Part shown: positions 24,361 through 34,119 of the stretch, piece by piece
Layout of the letters: the number at the start of each line of letters is the position of its first letter
Position numbering within the stretch: the first letter of the stretch is position 1
Assembly (NCBI RefSeq): GCF_030294945.1
Contig: NZ_AP018448.1
Coordinates: forward strand, 1-64,000
Source: Streptomyces graminofaciens
GTDB lineage: Bacteria > Actinomycetota > Actinomycetes > Streptomycetales > Streptomycetaceae
DNA length: 64,000 nucleotides
Direction of reading: 5' to 3'
The notes under the pieces: model-generated
Told to the model about the DNA's origin: nothing
The model's database searches: none
What the model saw: only the letters and a program-made list of their open reading frames with translations
Program-made: the position numbers and the translations under genes

Positions 24361-24713
24361 TGACCTCTTTCGCTCCCCGTCGCTCGAGGCGTCTCGCCGC
24401 AGCCGCGAGCGCCCTCACGGCCATCGCCGTCGCCGTCGGCGTGCTCGTCCTGGTGCTCGGGGCGAGCCTGCCGGAGACCTGGTGGCCACGCACTGGACAC
24501 GCCTTCGCCGCCGACACCGCCGGGACGCCCGCAGGCGCGTGCGATCTGATAGCCGGTCCGGCCAAGGCGTACTGCGAGCGCGGCCGCCACGCCACGAGCG
24601 CCGCTCCCGCCCAGGGCAGCAGCGCCGCCGCCTGGAAGCTGGTCCCCGCCGCGGCGGTGCTGGGGGCGCTCGTGATCTGGCGCCGCGCTCCGGCAGGGCG
24701 AGGGCGGGCTTGA
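24360..24713 (+). CDS. Small secreted or membrane protein
   Basis: 117 residues, ATG 24360 overlapping the VirB4 stop (TGATG). A basic start, a hydrophobic segment (AASALTAIAVAVGVLVLVLG) with AFA-type cleavage possibility, a short loop with two cysteines (CDLIAGPAKAYC) and a second hydrophobic segment (AAAVLGALVIWRRA). The DLI-GPAKAYCER motif recurs in the next protein (SLIKGEARKYCERD), suggesting a shared structural piece. Role in the channel is inferred from position only. Confidence 0.6.
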   Translation: MTSFAPRRSRRLAAAASALTAIAVAVGVLVLVLGASLPETWWPRTGHAFAADTAGTPAGACDLIAGPAKAYCERGRHATSAAPAQGSSAAAWKLVPAAAVLGALVIWRRAPAGRGRA

Positions 24714-24714
24714 G

Positions 24715-27447
24715 ATGTTCCGTCCAGACCGCGCAACTCTGCGCTCGGCCGGCTTCGTGGCGCTGCTCACCGGCGTGTTCGTCATGGTGAACAGCCAGGT
24801 CGTGTACGCGGCCAGCAGCAACAGCGAGACCGGAGACCTGCTCGCGCCGCTGAACATCACCTCCTCCGAGGGGGTACCGATCAACGGCTACGAGCTGAAC
24901 GCCGACGGCGGCTCGATCGTCGCCTTCAAGATGCAGGCCTTGGCCTTCGCCCTGTCCGGGCTTTTCACGCTGATCCGGCTGCTGGTCGGCCTGGCGGGGT
25001 GGGCGATCGAGCTGGCCTTCCGGTTCCCGCTGCTGAAGATCCTGACCCGTCCGGCTCAGAAGGTCGCCGACACCTACGACAACGTGGTCGTCGACACGCT
25101 CGGGCTGAAGGGTCTGCTGCTGGCCTGGGCGTTTGTTTTCGCAGGGTTCATGATCGTGCGCGGTCGTGTCGGCCGCGGTCTGGGCGAGATCTTCCTGACC
25201 CTGCTCATCGGGGCGATCGCCGCTTCGGCTCTCATCCGCCCTGACACGCTGCTCGCCCAGGACGGACCCCTGGGACAGTCCCAGCAGGTGGCCTCCGAGG
25301 TCGCCCAGCAGAGCGTCAACTCCTACGACTGGGGCGGCAAGCTCGCTAGCCGTGGCCCGTGCGCTGGCATGGCCGGCATGCAGGAGGTCAAGTGCCTGGA
25401 ACTTGAAGGCGACAAGCCTGTCTCCGCCGAAGAGGTGGCCCGCCCGATCCAGGACTCGATCACCAACGCCCTGATCGTGAAGCCGTACATGCTGCTGCAG
25501 TACGGGCGCATCCTCGACCCGGCCAAGACTGCCGACCGCAAGGCCTACGCGGTCCACCTGAAATGGATCACCGGTGGGTACAAGGCCGACGCCAAGAAGG
25601 ACAACGAGGACAAGGAAGACGCCTGCAGTCTGATCAAGGGCGAGGCGAGGAAGTACTGCGAGCGCGACACCGACGACGCCCCTGGGAACGACGGAAACGG
25701 CACCCTGCCGGAGCTCACCCCAGGTGGGGAACTGCTCGACGCCTCCAACGCGATCGTCACGGACGAGGACCGCGAGTTCTACGCCTTCATGCAGGACATG
25801 AAGAAGGCCGGCGATGTCGGCAAAGCGTGTGCCGACTATGCGCAGAAGCCCACCTGGTGGCGCGTCGGCGGCGCCGCCCTGCTGCTCATCGCCGCGCTGT
25901 TCATCTGCGGCATGCTGCTCTCCAGCGCCATCGTGCTGCTGGGCACCCAGGGCATCTGCGTGGCTGCCGCAGCTGCGGGCGGTGTCACCTTCATCGCCGG
26001 CATGCTGCCCGGGCCCGCACGCCAGTCCGTGTGGAAATGGCTGTCGATCTGGGGCATCTCGGTCCTGACCGTGGTCGGGATCTGTGCGTTCATCCCGTTC
26101 TTTGGCATCGCCGTGGACGCCACCATCACCGACGGGCCCGACTTGATGGTGGAGCGGATCCTGCTGATCGACGTCCTGGCCGTCGCGGGCGCGGCCGGGC
26201 ACCGCAGGCTCCTGACCGGGATCGCCTCCTTCGGGCGGCGTATGGCCATGCGGATGCGCTACGCCAAGGTCGGCGGCACCCACATGCCCGGCGACACCTC
26301 TGAGCTCGGCGCGGCGCTCGCCATGAACTCGCCCGCCGCGCTGGGCGGTTACGGCGGGGGCCTGCGTGCCTTCACCGGTGGCGGGGGCGGCCGGTTCGGG
26401 CTGCTCGGCACCCGGCAGCGCCTGATGGGCGCGCTGACGTCGCTGGCCGACGGCGCGGGCATGCCCGTGGACACCGGACGGGTGCTGGCCGATGCCACAG
26501 CCGAAGCAGGGCGCGGGCTCGCCCCACTCACCGCGGCGGCCGCTGTGGGCGGGGTCGGTGCTCGGCTCGGTGCGAAGGGCGGTCACTGGCTGCTGATCGG
26601 CCGTCGGCCGGACAAGGAGCAGCTGGCCAAGTGGCGCAAGCCCACCGCCGACGGCGACCCGGACGCGGGCGGCCCGTCCGGCGGACCAGGCGGCGGGTCG
26701 GGCGGCGGAGGGCCCCGTCGTCCCGGCGGTCCGCCCGACCGCTACCGCGACGAGGACGGCCGGGTCGTCGACCGCCGCTCGGGGGAGGTGCTGCACGACC
26801 AGAACACCGACCGCACCTTGCTGTCGACGCGCGCACACAACCGCCTGGTCCGTTTCCGCGGATACCGCATCCTCAACCGGGGCGGCCGCACCGCGTACGG
26901 GGCGACAGCAGGTCTCCCGGCAGGCGTCCGCCGGGCCCGATCGGGCGGATCGCAGTACGCGCAGGACGCCCGCCAGCAGGTGCGGGTGTGGAGCAACACC
27001 GTCCGCGAGGACGGCCGTGCCTGGGCTGAGGCGGGACGGCAGGTAGCCCGGTCCGGCCCCTTCCGCAGCCGCCGCCTGCCGACAGCGACGACAGTGTCCT
27101 CCCCGCGGCCGAACCCGGTGCAGCCGCCGACGGCGACTACCGGCAGCCCTGCGGGCCGTCCGGGGCCAGCCCCATCTGGGCCGAGCGCGCCGGCGTCTAC
27201 GGCGGGAGGCAGCGCCACGCCGACGTCCCCGAACCGGCTCGCGGGCGGTAACGCCCCGCGTCCGGCGAGTCCTGCGCCGAACAGGACGGGTTCGGCCCTT
27301 CCCGGCGCAGGAAGCACTGGCAACACCACGCGCGACGAGGCGCGTCGGCGGATGCAGGAGCTGATGCGTCGGACCGCTCCCGAAGCGGAGCGTCTGCGCC
27401 GTGAGCGGGGCCAGCAGCCGCCGGCCGAGGACGGTGATGCCGAGTGA
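24715..27447 (+). CDS. VirB6/TcpH-like polytopic channel protein
   Basis: 910 residues from ATG 24715. A signal-like N-terminus and about eight hydrophobic segments lie in the first 550 residues, including one pair around ALAFALSGLFTLIRLLVGLAG, a long external loop with paired cysteines, then WWRVGGAALLLIAALFICGML and neighbouring segments. The C-terminal 350 residues are soluble, Gly/Pro/Arg-rich and disordered. This is the topology of VirB6/TrbL/TcpH proteins that form the inner-membrane part of conjugation channels. It overlaps the cell-wall hydrolase gene (GTGA). Confidence 0.75.
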   Translation: MFRPDRATLRSAGFVALLTGVFVMVNSQVVYAASSNSETGDLLAPLNITSSEGVPINGYELNADGGSIVAFKMQALAFALSGLFTLIRLLVGLAGWAIELAFRFPLLKILTRPAQKVADTYDNVVVDTLGLKGLLLAWAFVFAGFMIVRGRVGRGLGEIFLTLLIGAIAASALIRPDTLLAQDGPLGQSQQVASEVAQQSVNSYDWGGKLASRGPCAGMAGMQEVKCLELEGDKPVSAEEVARPIQDSITNALIVKPYMLLQYGRILDPAKTADRKAYAVHLKWITGGYKADAKKDNEDKEDACSLIKGEARKYCERDTDDAPGNDGNGTLPELTPGGELLDASNAIVTDEDREFYAFMQDMKKAGDVGKACADYAQKPTWWRVGGAALLLIAALFICGMLLSSAIVLLGTQGICVAAAAAGGVTFIAGMLPGPARQSVWKWLSIWGISVLTVVGICAFIPFFGIAVDATITDGPDLMVERILLIDVLAVAGAAGHRRLLTGIASFGRRMAMRMRYAKVGGTHMPGDTSELGAALAMNSPAALGGYGGGLRAFTGGGGGRFGLLGTRQRLMGALTSLADGAGMPVDTGRVLADATAEAGRGLAPLTAAAAVGGVGARLGAKGGHWLLIGRRPDKEQLAKWRKPTADGDPDAGGPSGGPGGGSGGGGPRRPGGPPDRYRDEDGRVVDRRSGEVLHDQNTDRTLLSTRAHNRLVRFRGYRILNRGGRTAYGATAGLPAGVRRARSGGSQYAQDARQQVRVWSNTVREDGRAWAEAGRQVARSGPFRSRRLPTATTVSSPRPNPVQPPTATTGSPAGRPGPAPSGPSAPASTAGGSATPTSPNRLAGGNAPRPASPAPNRTGSALPGAGSTGNTTRDEARRRMQELMRRTAPEAERLRRERGQQPPAEDGDAE

Positions 27448-28601
27448 AGCGGGCACGGCGCCGCCTGGGTCGGTGGGGATGCGTGAGTGTGCTGCTGCTG
27501 TTCACCGCCGTGTGCTGCGCGGCTCCTGTCTCGAACGCGATCAGCGCGTACGTCGCGCTGCAGACCGGGCTCCAGGACGATGCCGATGGTGGGATCGCCG
27601 ACGGCGGCAGCACGGCGGACATCCCCGCCCGGATGCTGGCTGCTTATAACAAAGCCATACAGCAAGTCGGGAAGTACGTGCCCAAGTGCCAGGGCATGCG
27701 CTGGCCGATCCTTGCCGGAATCGCCAGGGTCGAGTCGAACCATGCCGTCGGCCGCAACATCGCTGCAGGCGGCGACATCCGTCCGAAGATCTACGGGGTG
27801 CTCCTCAACGGCTCCGGAGCCGGCGGGAACACCACCGTCTTCCCGGACACCGACGGCGGCAAGTGGGACGGCACAGCCAGCGGGGAGCGCGCAGTCGGGC
27901 CCTTCCAATTCCTGCCGTCCACCTGGGAGGGCGTCGGCAAGGACGCCAGCGGGGACAAGACAGCCGACCCGCACAACGCCGACGACGCAGCCCTCGGCGC
28001 CGCCGTCTACTTGTGCGGCAACGGCCGGGACTTGACCAAGCGGGCTCAGCTCAAGGCCGCGATCCTCCAGTACAACCACTCCAATGAGTACGTCTCGAAC
28101 GTGCTGGGCTGGATCGACCAGTACACGGCGGCCGCGAAGGACCCGGACCTGAAGAACGTGACCGGGAAGGTCCGCACCGTGATCGAAGCGGCGCTCTCCC
28201 AGCGCGGTGTGCCCTACTCGTGGGGCGGCGGCAACGCCAAGGGCAAGTCAACCGGGATCTGCTGCTCCCCCAGTGGGAAGAGCGGCGAAAGCATCAAGGG
28301 GTTCGACTGCTCGGGGCTGACCGTGTACGCCTACGCCAAGGCCGGCATCCAACTGCCGCGCACCGCGGCCGCCCAGGCCGGTGTCGGCCAGCGCATCCCC
28401 GCCAGTCTCGGCACCGGTGCGCTCAAGGCCGGCGACCTCGTCTTCTACGCCGACGCTCCCGGCCGCGACGCCACGATCTATCACGTCGGGATTTACCTGG
28501 GCAGCGGACAGATGGTCAACGCCCCCCGTCCCGGAACCGTCGTCCGCCTGGACGCGGTCAACGCGATGCCGGGATACGCGGGAGGGGCCCGGCTGCTATG
28601 A
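27444..28601 (+). CDS. Lytic transglycosylase-NlpC/P60 hydrolase
   Basis: 385 residues from GTG 27444. A signal peptide or anchor (VSVLLLFTAVCCAAP) precedes a soluble-lytic-transglycosylase domain (residues about 70-230) with the catalytic-Glu motif AGIARVESNHAVG and AVGPFQFLPSTW. A C-terminal NlpC/P60 domain (about 245-385) carries FDCSGLTVYAYAKAG (catalytic Cys), YHVGIYLGSGQM (His) and NAPRPG. Such two-domain enzymes (VirB1/TcpG type) cut peptidoglycan strands and crosslinks so the transfer channel can cross the wall. The gene overlaps neighbours by 4 nt. Confidence 0.88.
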   Translation: MKRARRRLGRWGCVSVLLLFTAVCCAAPVSNAISAYVALQTGLQDDADGGIADGGSTADIPARMLAAYNKAIQQVGKYVPKCQGMRWPILAGIARVESNHAVGRNIAAGGDIRPKIYGVLLNGSGAGGNTTVFPDTDGGKWDGTASGERAVGPFQFLPSTWEGVGKDASGDKTADPHNADDAALGAAVYLCGNGRDLTKRAQLKAAILQYNHSNEYVSNVLGWIDQYTAAAKDPDLKNVTGKVRTVIEAALSQRGVPYSWGGGNAKGKSTGICCSPSGKSGESIKGFDCSGLTVYAYAKAGIQLPRTAAAQAGVGQRIPASLGTGALKAGDLVFYADAPGRDATIYHVGIYLGSGQMVNAPRPGTVVRLDAVNAMPGYAGGARLL

Positions 28602-29245
28602 CCAACCCCCCGGCGCGCTCGCCGCGCCTGCTGCTGATCGCCACCGTGGTCCTGGCCGTGGCCGGGGTGATCCTGCTGACGGTGCCGCACACACCAAGCG
28701 CACCAGCAACCTCGGCGCCACCGCGCACGACCGCTCCCACGCCGTATCCCTCGGCGACCGCCGCACGCGGCCGTACTGCGCCGGCCAGCGGCTCTGCCCA
28801 GGCCACGGCATCCCCGAGGTCGACGCAGTCAGCCGGTGCGTCCGCGCTGCCGCCGCACGGCGAGGGCGTGGCCGGCGATGCCGTCATCCAGAAGTCCTTG
28901 GAAGACGCCTGGCCCGCCGACCTTGCCGCCGACGAGGAGCAAAGGCTCCTCGCGGCCGGCCGTGGCCTGCTGCGGGCGGACGCCACCGGGATCGGCCGCG
29001 CCAAGTGGCCCGCGATCTTCGGTAACCAGGACCAGGCGATCGCACCGGCGTTCTCCACCGCCCGCTTCCGCATCCAGGCCGCCATTGCCCGCAGGGACGG
29101 CAGCCGGGACAAGGCGGTAGTGCACCTGGTGTGGGCGGCTGCCGACCGCAGCGGCACCTACACCGACCGGCGCATCACCGACTGGTACTTCACCCGCACT
29201 TCAACGAAAGGAGGGTCCACGTGGACACCTCATCCCCGTACCTGA
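28598..29245 (+). CDS. Membrane-anchored extracytoplasmic transfer protein
   Basis: 215 residues, ATG 28598 overlapping the hydrolase stop. One N-terminal membrane segment (LLLIATVVLAVAGVILLTV), a Ser/Thr/Pro/Ala-rich linker of about 70 residues, then a compact domain (ADLAADEEQRLLAAGRGLL to ITDWYFTRT). The domain order resembles small wall-spanning accessory proteins of conjugation operons; no known domain recognised. Its 3' end overlaps the start of the coupling ATPase gene by 25 nt. Confidence 0.68.
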   Translation: MTNPPARSPRLLLIATVVLAVAGVILLTVPHTPSAPATSAPPRTTAPTPYPSATAARGRTAPASGSAQATASPRSTQSAGASALPPHGEGVAGDAVIQKSLEDAWPADLAADEEQRLLAAGRGLLRADATGIGRAKWPAIFGNQDQAIAPAFSTARFRIQAAIARRDGSRDKAVVHLVWAAADRSGTYTDRRITDWYFTRTSTKGGSTWTPHPRT

Positions 29246-31845
29246 CCGAGCAGGCGGATGACACGGCGGCCAGTCAGGTCCTCGGTCTGTTGGCCGGCCT
29301 GGTCAACGCCGCTGGCTGGGTGATCACCTATTGGTACGTGCCCGTGGCGGCCGCGGCCGCCTGCTGGGCCGTGAGCGAGATGGTGGTGCGCCGTCTGGCG
29401 AGGAAGGCCTCGGCCGAGCGGATGGCGCTGGAACTCGTGCCATCGCAGCACTTCGACCCCGGCCTGGAGGAGATCTTCCGCCGCGGGGTTCAGCTCGCCC
29501 GAGCTTCAACGAGCATGCCGTGGTGGGCGCCCAGGCGGTCGAAGGCGGTGCAGATCCGGCTGCGCGCCGACGGCTCGAGCCCGTTGCGCTACCGGATCGA
29601 AGGCCCTGCCGGCGGTGAACGTCTGCTGTCGATCACCCCGTTCGGTCCCGCCGTCACGGTGAACCGGGCCCGCCCGCTCGTCGACAAGCCGCGTGAGCAT
29701 GTGGTGCGGGCGGAGTTCGTCCTGCGCGGCAAGCCCATCGCCCCGCTGCGGGACGTCCCGCTGGACCCCGACCCGCTGCAGCCGCTGATCGACGCCGTCT
29801 CCGATCTGCGGGCGGAACTGGGGGACCTGGCCGAGATACGGCTCGACATCCAGCGGGCCCCCAAATGGGCGCTGCGGGCCCGGCGTCTGCAGCTGATGTC
29901 GGACGCCCGGCGCAGGGAGCGGCGCGAGGCCCAGCGCGCCGCCCGGTGGGTGCGCCAAGACGCAGGCGGCATCGAGGACTCACTGGCCTGGCAGCTGCAG
30001 CAGCTGGTCAGCGGCAAGCAGGCCGGGGGCGGGCGCCGTCTGGTCATGCCGCCCGTCCCCCGCCGGGTCGAGCCGGCTGAGGCGCTGGGCAAACTCGCCG
30101 ACGACGACCACCTTGTCCGCGTGCAGCTGCTGGTGATGTGCGCGTCGAACACCGAAGGCCGCTCCCAGGCCCGGCTCGCCCAGCTCCAGGCCGCCTTCGA
30201 CGTGTTCGGTGGCGGCTCGCGGTGGGCGATGCGCGGATGGCGGGTCGGCCCGTGGCGGTTCGGGGCGGACCGCTGGCCCAGCCGTCGCGGTTTCGAGCGC
30301 CGCTGGACGTTGGGTCACTGCCAGCCGCCCCGTCCGAACTGGGTACGCCTGGAGGAACTGACTGGCATGCTCAAGCCGCCCACGGTGCACTGCCGGCTGC
30401 CGCTGCTCGCCGGTGATCTGCCGACCTTCGAGTTCAACAACCCCACGTTGCTGCTGCAGGGCGTCTACCGCGGCCCCGACGGCCGCAGGCGTCTGGTCGC
30501 CAGCTATGCGAAGGAGACGCTGTTCGAGGTCGGCGTGGGCAAGGCGGGCGGCGGCAAGACCGAACGCGCCCTCGCGCAGGCCATCGGCTGGGCTCATGCA
30601 GGAGGCGGGCTGATGTTCGTCGACCCGCACCGCGACTCCTGGCCCCGCGCTGTGCCGTTCCTCGCCCACGACGCGCTGATGGACCGGATCGCGCTCATCG
30701 ACCTCAACGCCCACGGGCCTGCGCCTCAGGTGAGTTCGTGGAACCCGCTCGGCATGCACCAGGGCCAGGTGGCACACGAGGTCGTCGAGGCAGCGACGGA
30801 CGCCTTCGCGTCCGCGCTCGGCTGGGACGACGCCAGCGCACCCCGCGCGCTGACCATCCTCACCGCTTCCCTGGCGGTGCTGGTGGCCGTCAACGAAGCC
30901 GCCTGCCAGGCCGGGCGCCCCGACGACCAGGCCACGGTCTTCCACGTGCGGGCACTGCTCACCGACTCGGTTTTCCGCGCTGCGGCGCTCGCTGGGGTTA
31001 AGGGGCGCCTGGACGAGGAGACCCGCGCCTGGTGGCAGACGGTGCTCCCGACGCTGCCGCCGGACTCCTTCGCCGTGGTCCTCAACCCAATCGCCCGCCT
31101 CGCCGCCAACCCCGTCACTCGCGCATTCCTCGGGCAGCCGGCCGGCCGCTACAACATCCGCGCCGCGATGGACTCGAAGATGATCGTGTGGGTGTGCCCG
31201 GGCGGAAACGGGCCCACCGACCGGCTGATCACCGCACTGCTCGCCCGGGACCTGCTGCGCGCGGTGCGCTCCCGCCGGGATACCCCCGAGGCCAGGCGGG
31301 TGCCGTTCCGCCCGTACTTCGACGAGCTGATCACCCTGACCGGAGCGGCCGCAGAGACGATCGCCAGCATGTTTGAGGACTTCCGCAAGTACAAAGTCCA
31401 CGTCCACGGCATGACCCAGTTGCTGGCCCGCCTGCCCATCCCGGTGCGTCTGTCCCTGGTCCAGAACGCCTCCACTCTGGCGTCCACCGCCGGCTCGCAG
31501 TCCGCTATCGCTCCGATCACCTCGGAATGGGGCGACAGTCCCGGACCTGACGTCGTCGCCGCCCTGGACCGGTTCGAGCACTACATGTCGCTGACGGTCA
31601 GGGGCCGTCGTGTCGGTCCCGTCCGGATCACCGGCCCGCACCTCGACGAGGTCTTCGCGGAGTACGCCAGTCCCCGCCAGGCGGCGGCATTGGAGCGCGC
31701 AGCCCGGGCCACGGCCGGCGCCGCGCCCCTGGACCAGCTCACGATTCGCGCCACCGATCAGCTGGGCCGGGTGGGCGCCTTCCTTGCCCAACTCGCCCCC
31801 ACCACCCCGGCAGCCGGACGGCTGCAGAAGAAGGGTTACGAGTGA
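29221..31845 (+). CDS. VirD4/TraG-like coupling ATPase
   Basis: 874 residues. GTG 29221 follows AAAGGAGG by a few bases and is preferred to in-frame upstream codons inside the previous gene. Two hydrophobic N-terminal segments (about 20-55) anchor it; Walker A GKAGGGKT lies at about residues 440-447 and Walker B YFDELITL near 699. These features mark a VirD4-type coupling protein, a hexameric inner-membrane ATPase that brings the DNA substrate to the channel. A long N-terminal region (55-420) with PWWAPRRSKAVQI is specific to the streptomycete version. Ends in a GTGA overlap with the replication-relaxation gene. Confidence 0.85.
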   Translation: MDTSSPYLTEQADDTAASQVLGLLAGLVNAAGWVITYWYVPVAAAAACWAVSEMVVRRLARKASAERMALELVPSQHFDPGLEEIFRRGVQLARASTSMPWWAPRRSKAVQIRLRADGSSPLRYRIEGPAGGERLLSITPFGPAVTVNRARPLVDKPREHVVRAEFVLRGKPIAPLRDVPLDPDPLQPLIDAVSDLRAELGDLAEIRLDIQRAPKWALRARRLQLMSDARRRERREAQRAARWVRQDAGGIEDSLAWQLQQLVSGKQAGGGRRLVMPPVPRRVEPAEALGKLADDDHLVRVQLLVMCASNTEGRSQARLAQLQAAFDVFGGGSRWAMRGWRVGPWRFGADRWPSRRGFERRWTLGHCQPPRPNWVRLEELTGMLKPPTVHCRLPLLAGDLPTFEFNNPTLLLQGVYRGPDGRRRLVASYAKETLFEVGVGKAGGGKTERALAQAIGWAHAGGGLMFVDPHRDSWPRAVPFLAHDALMDRIALIDLNAHGPAPQVSSWNPLGMHQGQVAHEVVEAATDAFASALGWDDASAPRALTILTASLAVLVAVNEAACQAGRPDDQATVFHVRALLTDSVFRAAALAGVKGRLDEETRAWWQTVLPTLPPDSFAVVLNPIARLAANPVTRAFLGQPAGRYNIRAAMDSKMIVWVCPGGNGPTDRLITALLARDLLRAVRSRRDTPEARRVPFRPYFDELITLTGAAAETIASMFEDFRKYKVHVHGMTQLLARLPIPVRLSLVQNASTLASTAGSQSAIAPITSEWGDSPGPDVVAALDRFEHYMSLTVRGRRVGPVRITGPHLDEVFAEYASPRQAAALERAARATAGAAPLDQLTIRATDQLGRVGAFLAQLAPTTPAAGRLQKKGYE

Positions 31846-32756
31846 CCACCACCTTCGAGGCCGTGTCGTCCGGCCGCACTCCGAGTCCCATCGAGCCGCT
31901 GCCGCATCAGCTCCTGGCCGTGCTGGGTCAGCACCGGATGGCGACTACCGGTCAGCTCCACGACCTGCTGCGGCCCGGCATGGCGCGGCAGACCGTCTCC
32001 ACACCGTTGAACAAGCTGCGCCGTGAGGGCCTGGTGGACTACACGGTGCTGCCCGCTTCCAACCGGTCCCGTGCCTGGTATCTGACGGGTGAGGGGGCAC
32101 GGCTGGTGAGGGGCTTCCCCGCGCTGAGGGGCCGGCCGCCGTATTCGATCGCCTCGGCCGCCGCTGCCTCGTTGAAGACGCCTCACACCCTGACCGTGGT
32201 CCGCACCCACCTGGCGTTCGTCGCCGATGCCCGCAGGCGTGGCGACGAGCACGGCCACCTGGACTGGACGCCTGAGATCTCCCACCCCCTCAGCGACGGC
32301 GAGAAGATCATCACGGATGCGGTGATGTACTACACGCTCATCGGTGAGGATCAGCGGACGAAGCTCAGGGCGTTCGTAGAGGTCGACCGGACGACCATGA
32401 GCAGCGAGCGCCTCGCACTGAAGTTGATCGAGTACGCGCGGCTGTGGTCGTACGAGCCACAGCCTGTCGGCCGGTCCCGAGCGCGTCAGTCGGTTGTTCC
32501 CGGTGCCGTCTGGCTGCGCTGGTATCCCGTGTTCCCCCGGGTCCTGTTCGTGCTCACCGGCGCCTCCCGGTACGTCCTGGGCAACAGGATCAACGACCTG
32601 CAGGCCATGGTCGCGCAGCACCCGCTCGTGGGCACGCTGGCCCGGCAGGTGCCTCTGGGCGCGGCGGTCCTGGACGACCTCGAACTCCAGGGGCCTACCG
32701 GCGATGTCTGGGTCCCTCTGGCCGGCGGCGAGCCGCGGCCGTGGACCGACCTGTGA
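31842..32756 (+). CDS. Replication-relaxation family protein
   Basis: 304 residues from GTG 31842. The N-terminus is a winged helix (LGQHRMATTGQLHDLLRPGM, RQTVSTPLNKLRREGLVDY, then AWYLTGEGARLV) followed by a nuclease-like alpha/beta part with DWTPEISHPL, ITDAVMYY and FVEVDRTTMSSERLALKL. This matches the replication-relaxation family (Replic_Relax) of actinomycete plasmids and integrative elements, thought to act in DNA processing for transfer or replication. It is the last gene of the transfer operon and the best candidate here for a relaxase-related function. Confidence 0.8.
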   Translation: MTTTFEAVSSGRTPSPIEPLPHQLLAVLGQHRMATTGQLHDLLRPGMARQTVSTPLNKLRREGLVDYTVLPASNRSRAWYLTGEGARLVRGFPALRGRPPYSIASAAAASLKTPHTLTVVRTHLAFVADARRRGDEHGHLDWTPEISHPLSDGEKIITDAVMYYTLIGEDQRTKLRAFVEVDRTTMSSERLALKLIEYARLWSYEPQPVGRSRARQSVVPGAVWLRWYPVFPRVLFVLTGASRYVLGNRINDLQAMVAQHPLVGTLARQVPLGAAVLDDLELQGPTGDVWVPLAGGEPRPWTDL

Positions 32757-32905
32757 CGCGGCGGCACGGTCCGAACGAATGTCGCAGCCTTGCAACTGCT
32801 CCGGAATCCACTTGATGTTTGCTTGCGCGAATGACTAGTTTACTTATGCATAACGGGGCCAGCCCTTCAACCGTCCCCCGTGTGCTCTGAACTTGGGAGA
32901 TCCAG

Positions 32906-33151
32906 ATGCTGCAAGCTACTGGCGAGATTCGCATCCCTGAAACGCAACCCACTGACGCGTGGCCCGTCCACACGAAGGCCGTCTCCTACGTCGGGAGCGC
33001 TTGCGTGGCCGAAAGGGCCGACGACTTCGACCTGGACGACCTGAACCTGGTACGCCACCGGCTCCCGGGCCGGCGCGTGACGCTTGACGGAGACGTGATC
33101 ACCGTATGGCCGATCTCCTCGCCCGACCAGGCGGGGACTCCCGCTCCGTGA
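32906..33151 (+). CDS. Unknown small protein
   Basis: 81 residues from ATG 32906 (GGGAGA upstream). Acidic and hydrophilic, with DDFDLDDLNLVRHRLPGRRV in the middle; no Cys pairs or membrane segment. The preceding 149-bp gap contains an unusually A/T-rich stretch (32811-32855) that may hold its promoter (TTGCGC, 16 bp, TATGCA), but this is uncertain. Confidence 0.5.
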   Translation: MLQATGEIRIPETQPTDAWPVHTKAVSYVGSACVAERADDFDLDDLNLVRHRLPGRRVTLDGDVITVWPISSPDQAGTPAP

Positions 33152-33504
33152 TTCCTGGGCGACATCAACCCAGGCCGCGCCTAGGCCGGAAGAACCCGGC
33201 GGCCCGCATCTCATTCTCGGGCGCGGGGAATCGCGCAGTCCGAACGACCCAAGGAGCGACACAGACCACATGCGGTCGCATTGAGCGAAGACACGGAACC
33301 ACAAATCGACATCCGGTTCCGAAAGTGACCGGATACGTCCCAAGTTGTGTGAGTGAAGTCAAGTATCAAGGTGGGAAGTTGACTGGCATATGCGTAATCT
33401 GGCGGTCACGCAAACGCATTACCGCAGCTGGACCAGACCGCAGTTCTTGGCCGCCGAATGCCGGGGAAGCGGTCGAACCGCACCGCGTCGTACGGGGAGA
33501 CAAC
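33152..33504. other. Intergenic gap before Tad operon
   Basis: 353 bp without a supported gene. A frame stays open across it toward the lipoprotein, but its composition is not gene-like and it has no ribosome site. It is less G+C-rich than the flanks and probably carries the promoter for the Tad operon; I could not fix a -10/-35 pair. Confidence 0.4.
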
Positions 33505-34119
33505 GTGACTGCAACACAACCACGCCCTACACGGATCGTAAGCGCCGCTGTTCGCACCCGGAAGCACGCAACCGCCCTGCTTCTCGCGAGCAGTCTGCTG
33601 GCACTGGCCGGCTGCAGCGACAGCGACAGCGACAGCGACACGGACGCGTCGCCGTCCACTCCCAGCCCCACTCAGACGGCTGGCTCGTCGTCCCCCAGTC
33701 CCACGGCCGACGCCGAGGACGCCGCCGTCATCGCGGCGTACACCAGCTCATGGGACGCGCAGACCGAGGCATACAAGAATGCCTCCTCCACGGGCACCGA
33801 CCTGAAGAAGAACACCACCTTCAAAGCCCTGGCCGACATTGAGAACGACTTGTCGGCCATGCGTAAGGCCGGACAGATCACGACCGGGAAACCGGTGATC
33901 CATCCGAAGGTCGTCAAGGTCACCGACGCCGAGATCCCCACGGCCACGGTCGCGGACTGCGTCGACACGACGAACTGGACGCTGATCGACAAGGCCTCGA
34001 AGAAGCCGGTCCCGCTGCCAACGGAGCGACTCACCAAATACGTCAGCACCGCAACGCTTGAAAAGTGGGGGACGAAGTGGATGGTCACGAAGTTGACCGC
34101 TCAAGAGCAGACCTGTTAG
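33505..34119 (+). CDS. Putative lipoprotein
   Basis: 204 residues from GTG 33505 (GGGGAGA just upstream). A basic N-terminus, hydrophobic stretch and lipobox LALAGC predict a lipid-anchored surface protein, followed by a short Ser-Asp repeat (SDSDSDSD) and a Ser/Thr/Pro linker. The remaining about 130 residues form a domain (DAAVIAAYTSSWDAQTEAYK, TVADCVDTTNWTLID, WGTKWMVTKLTAQEQTC), an NTF2-like layout by eye. It is the first gene of the block that leads into the Tad genes. Confidence 0.72.
   Translation: MTATQPRPTRIVSAAVRTRKHATALLLASSLLALAGCSDSDSDSDTDASPSTPSPTQTAGSSSPSPTADAEDAAVIAAYTSSWDAQTEAYKNASSTGTDLKKNTTFKALADIENDLSAMRKAGQITTGKPVIHPKVVKVTDAEIPTATVADCVDTTNWTLIDKASKKPVPLPTERLTKYVSTATLEKWGTKWMVTKLTAQEQTC

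Noticed and set aside
33152..33504. Open frame continuous with the lipoprotein as an N-terminal extension
   Set aside because: It would place 130 hydrophilic residues before a signal peptide and lipobox; GTG 33505 with GGGGAGA is better.
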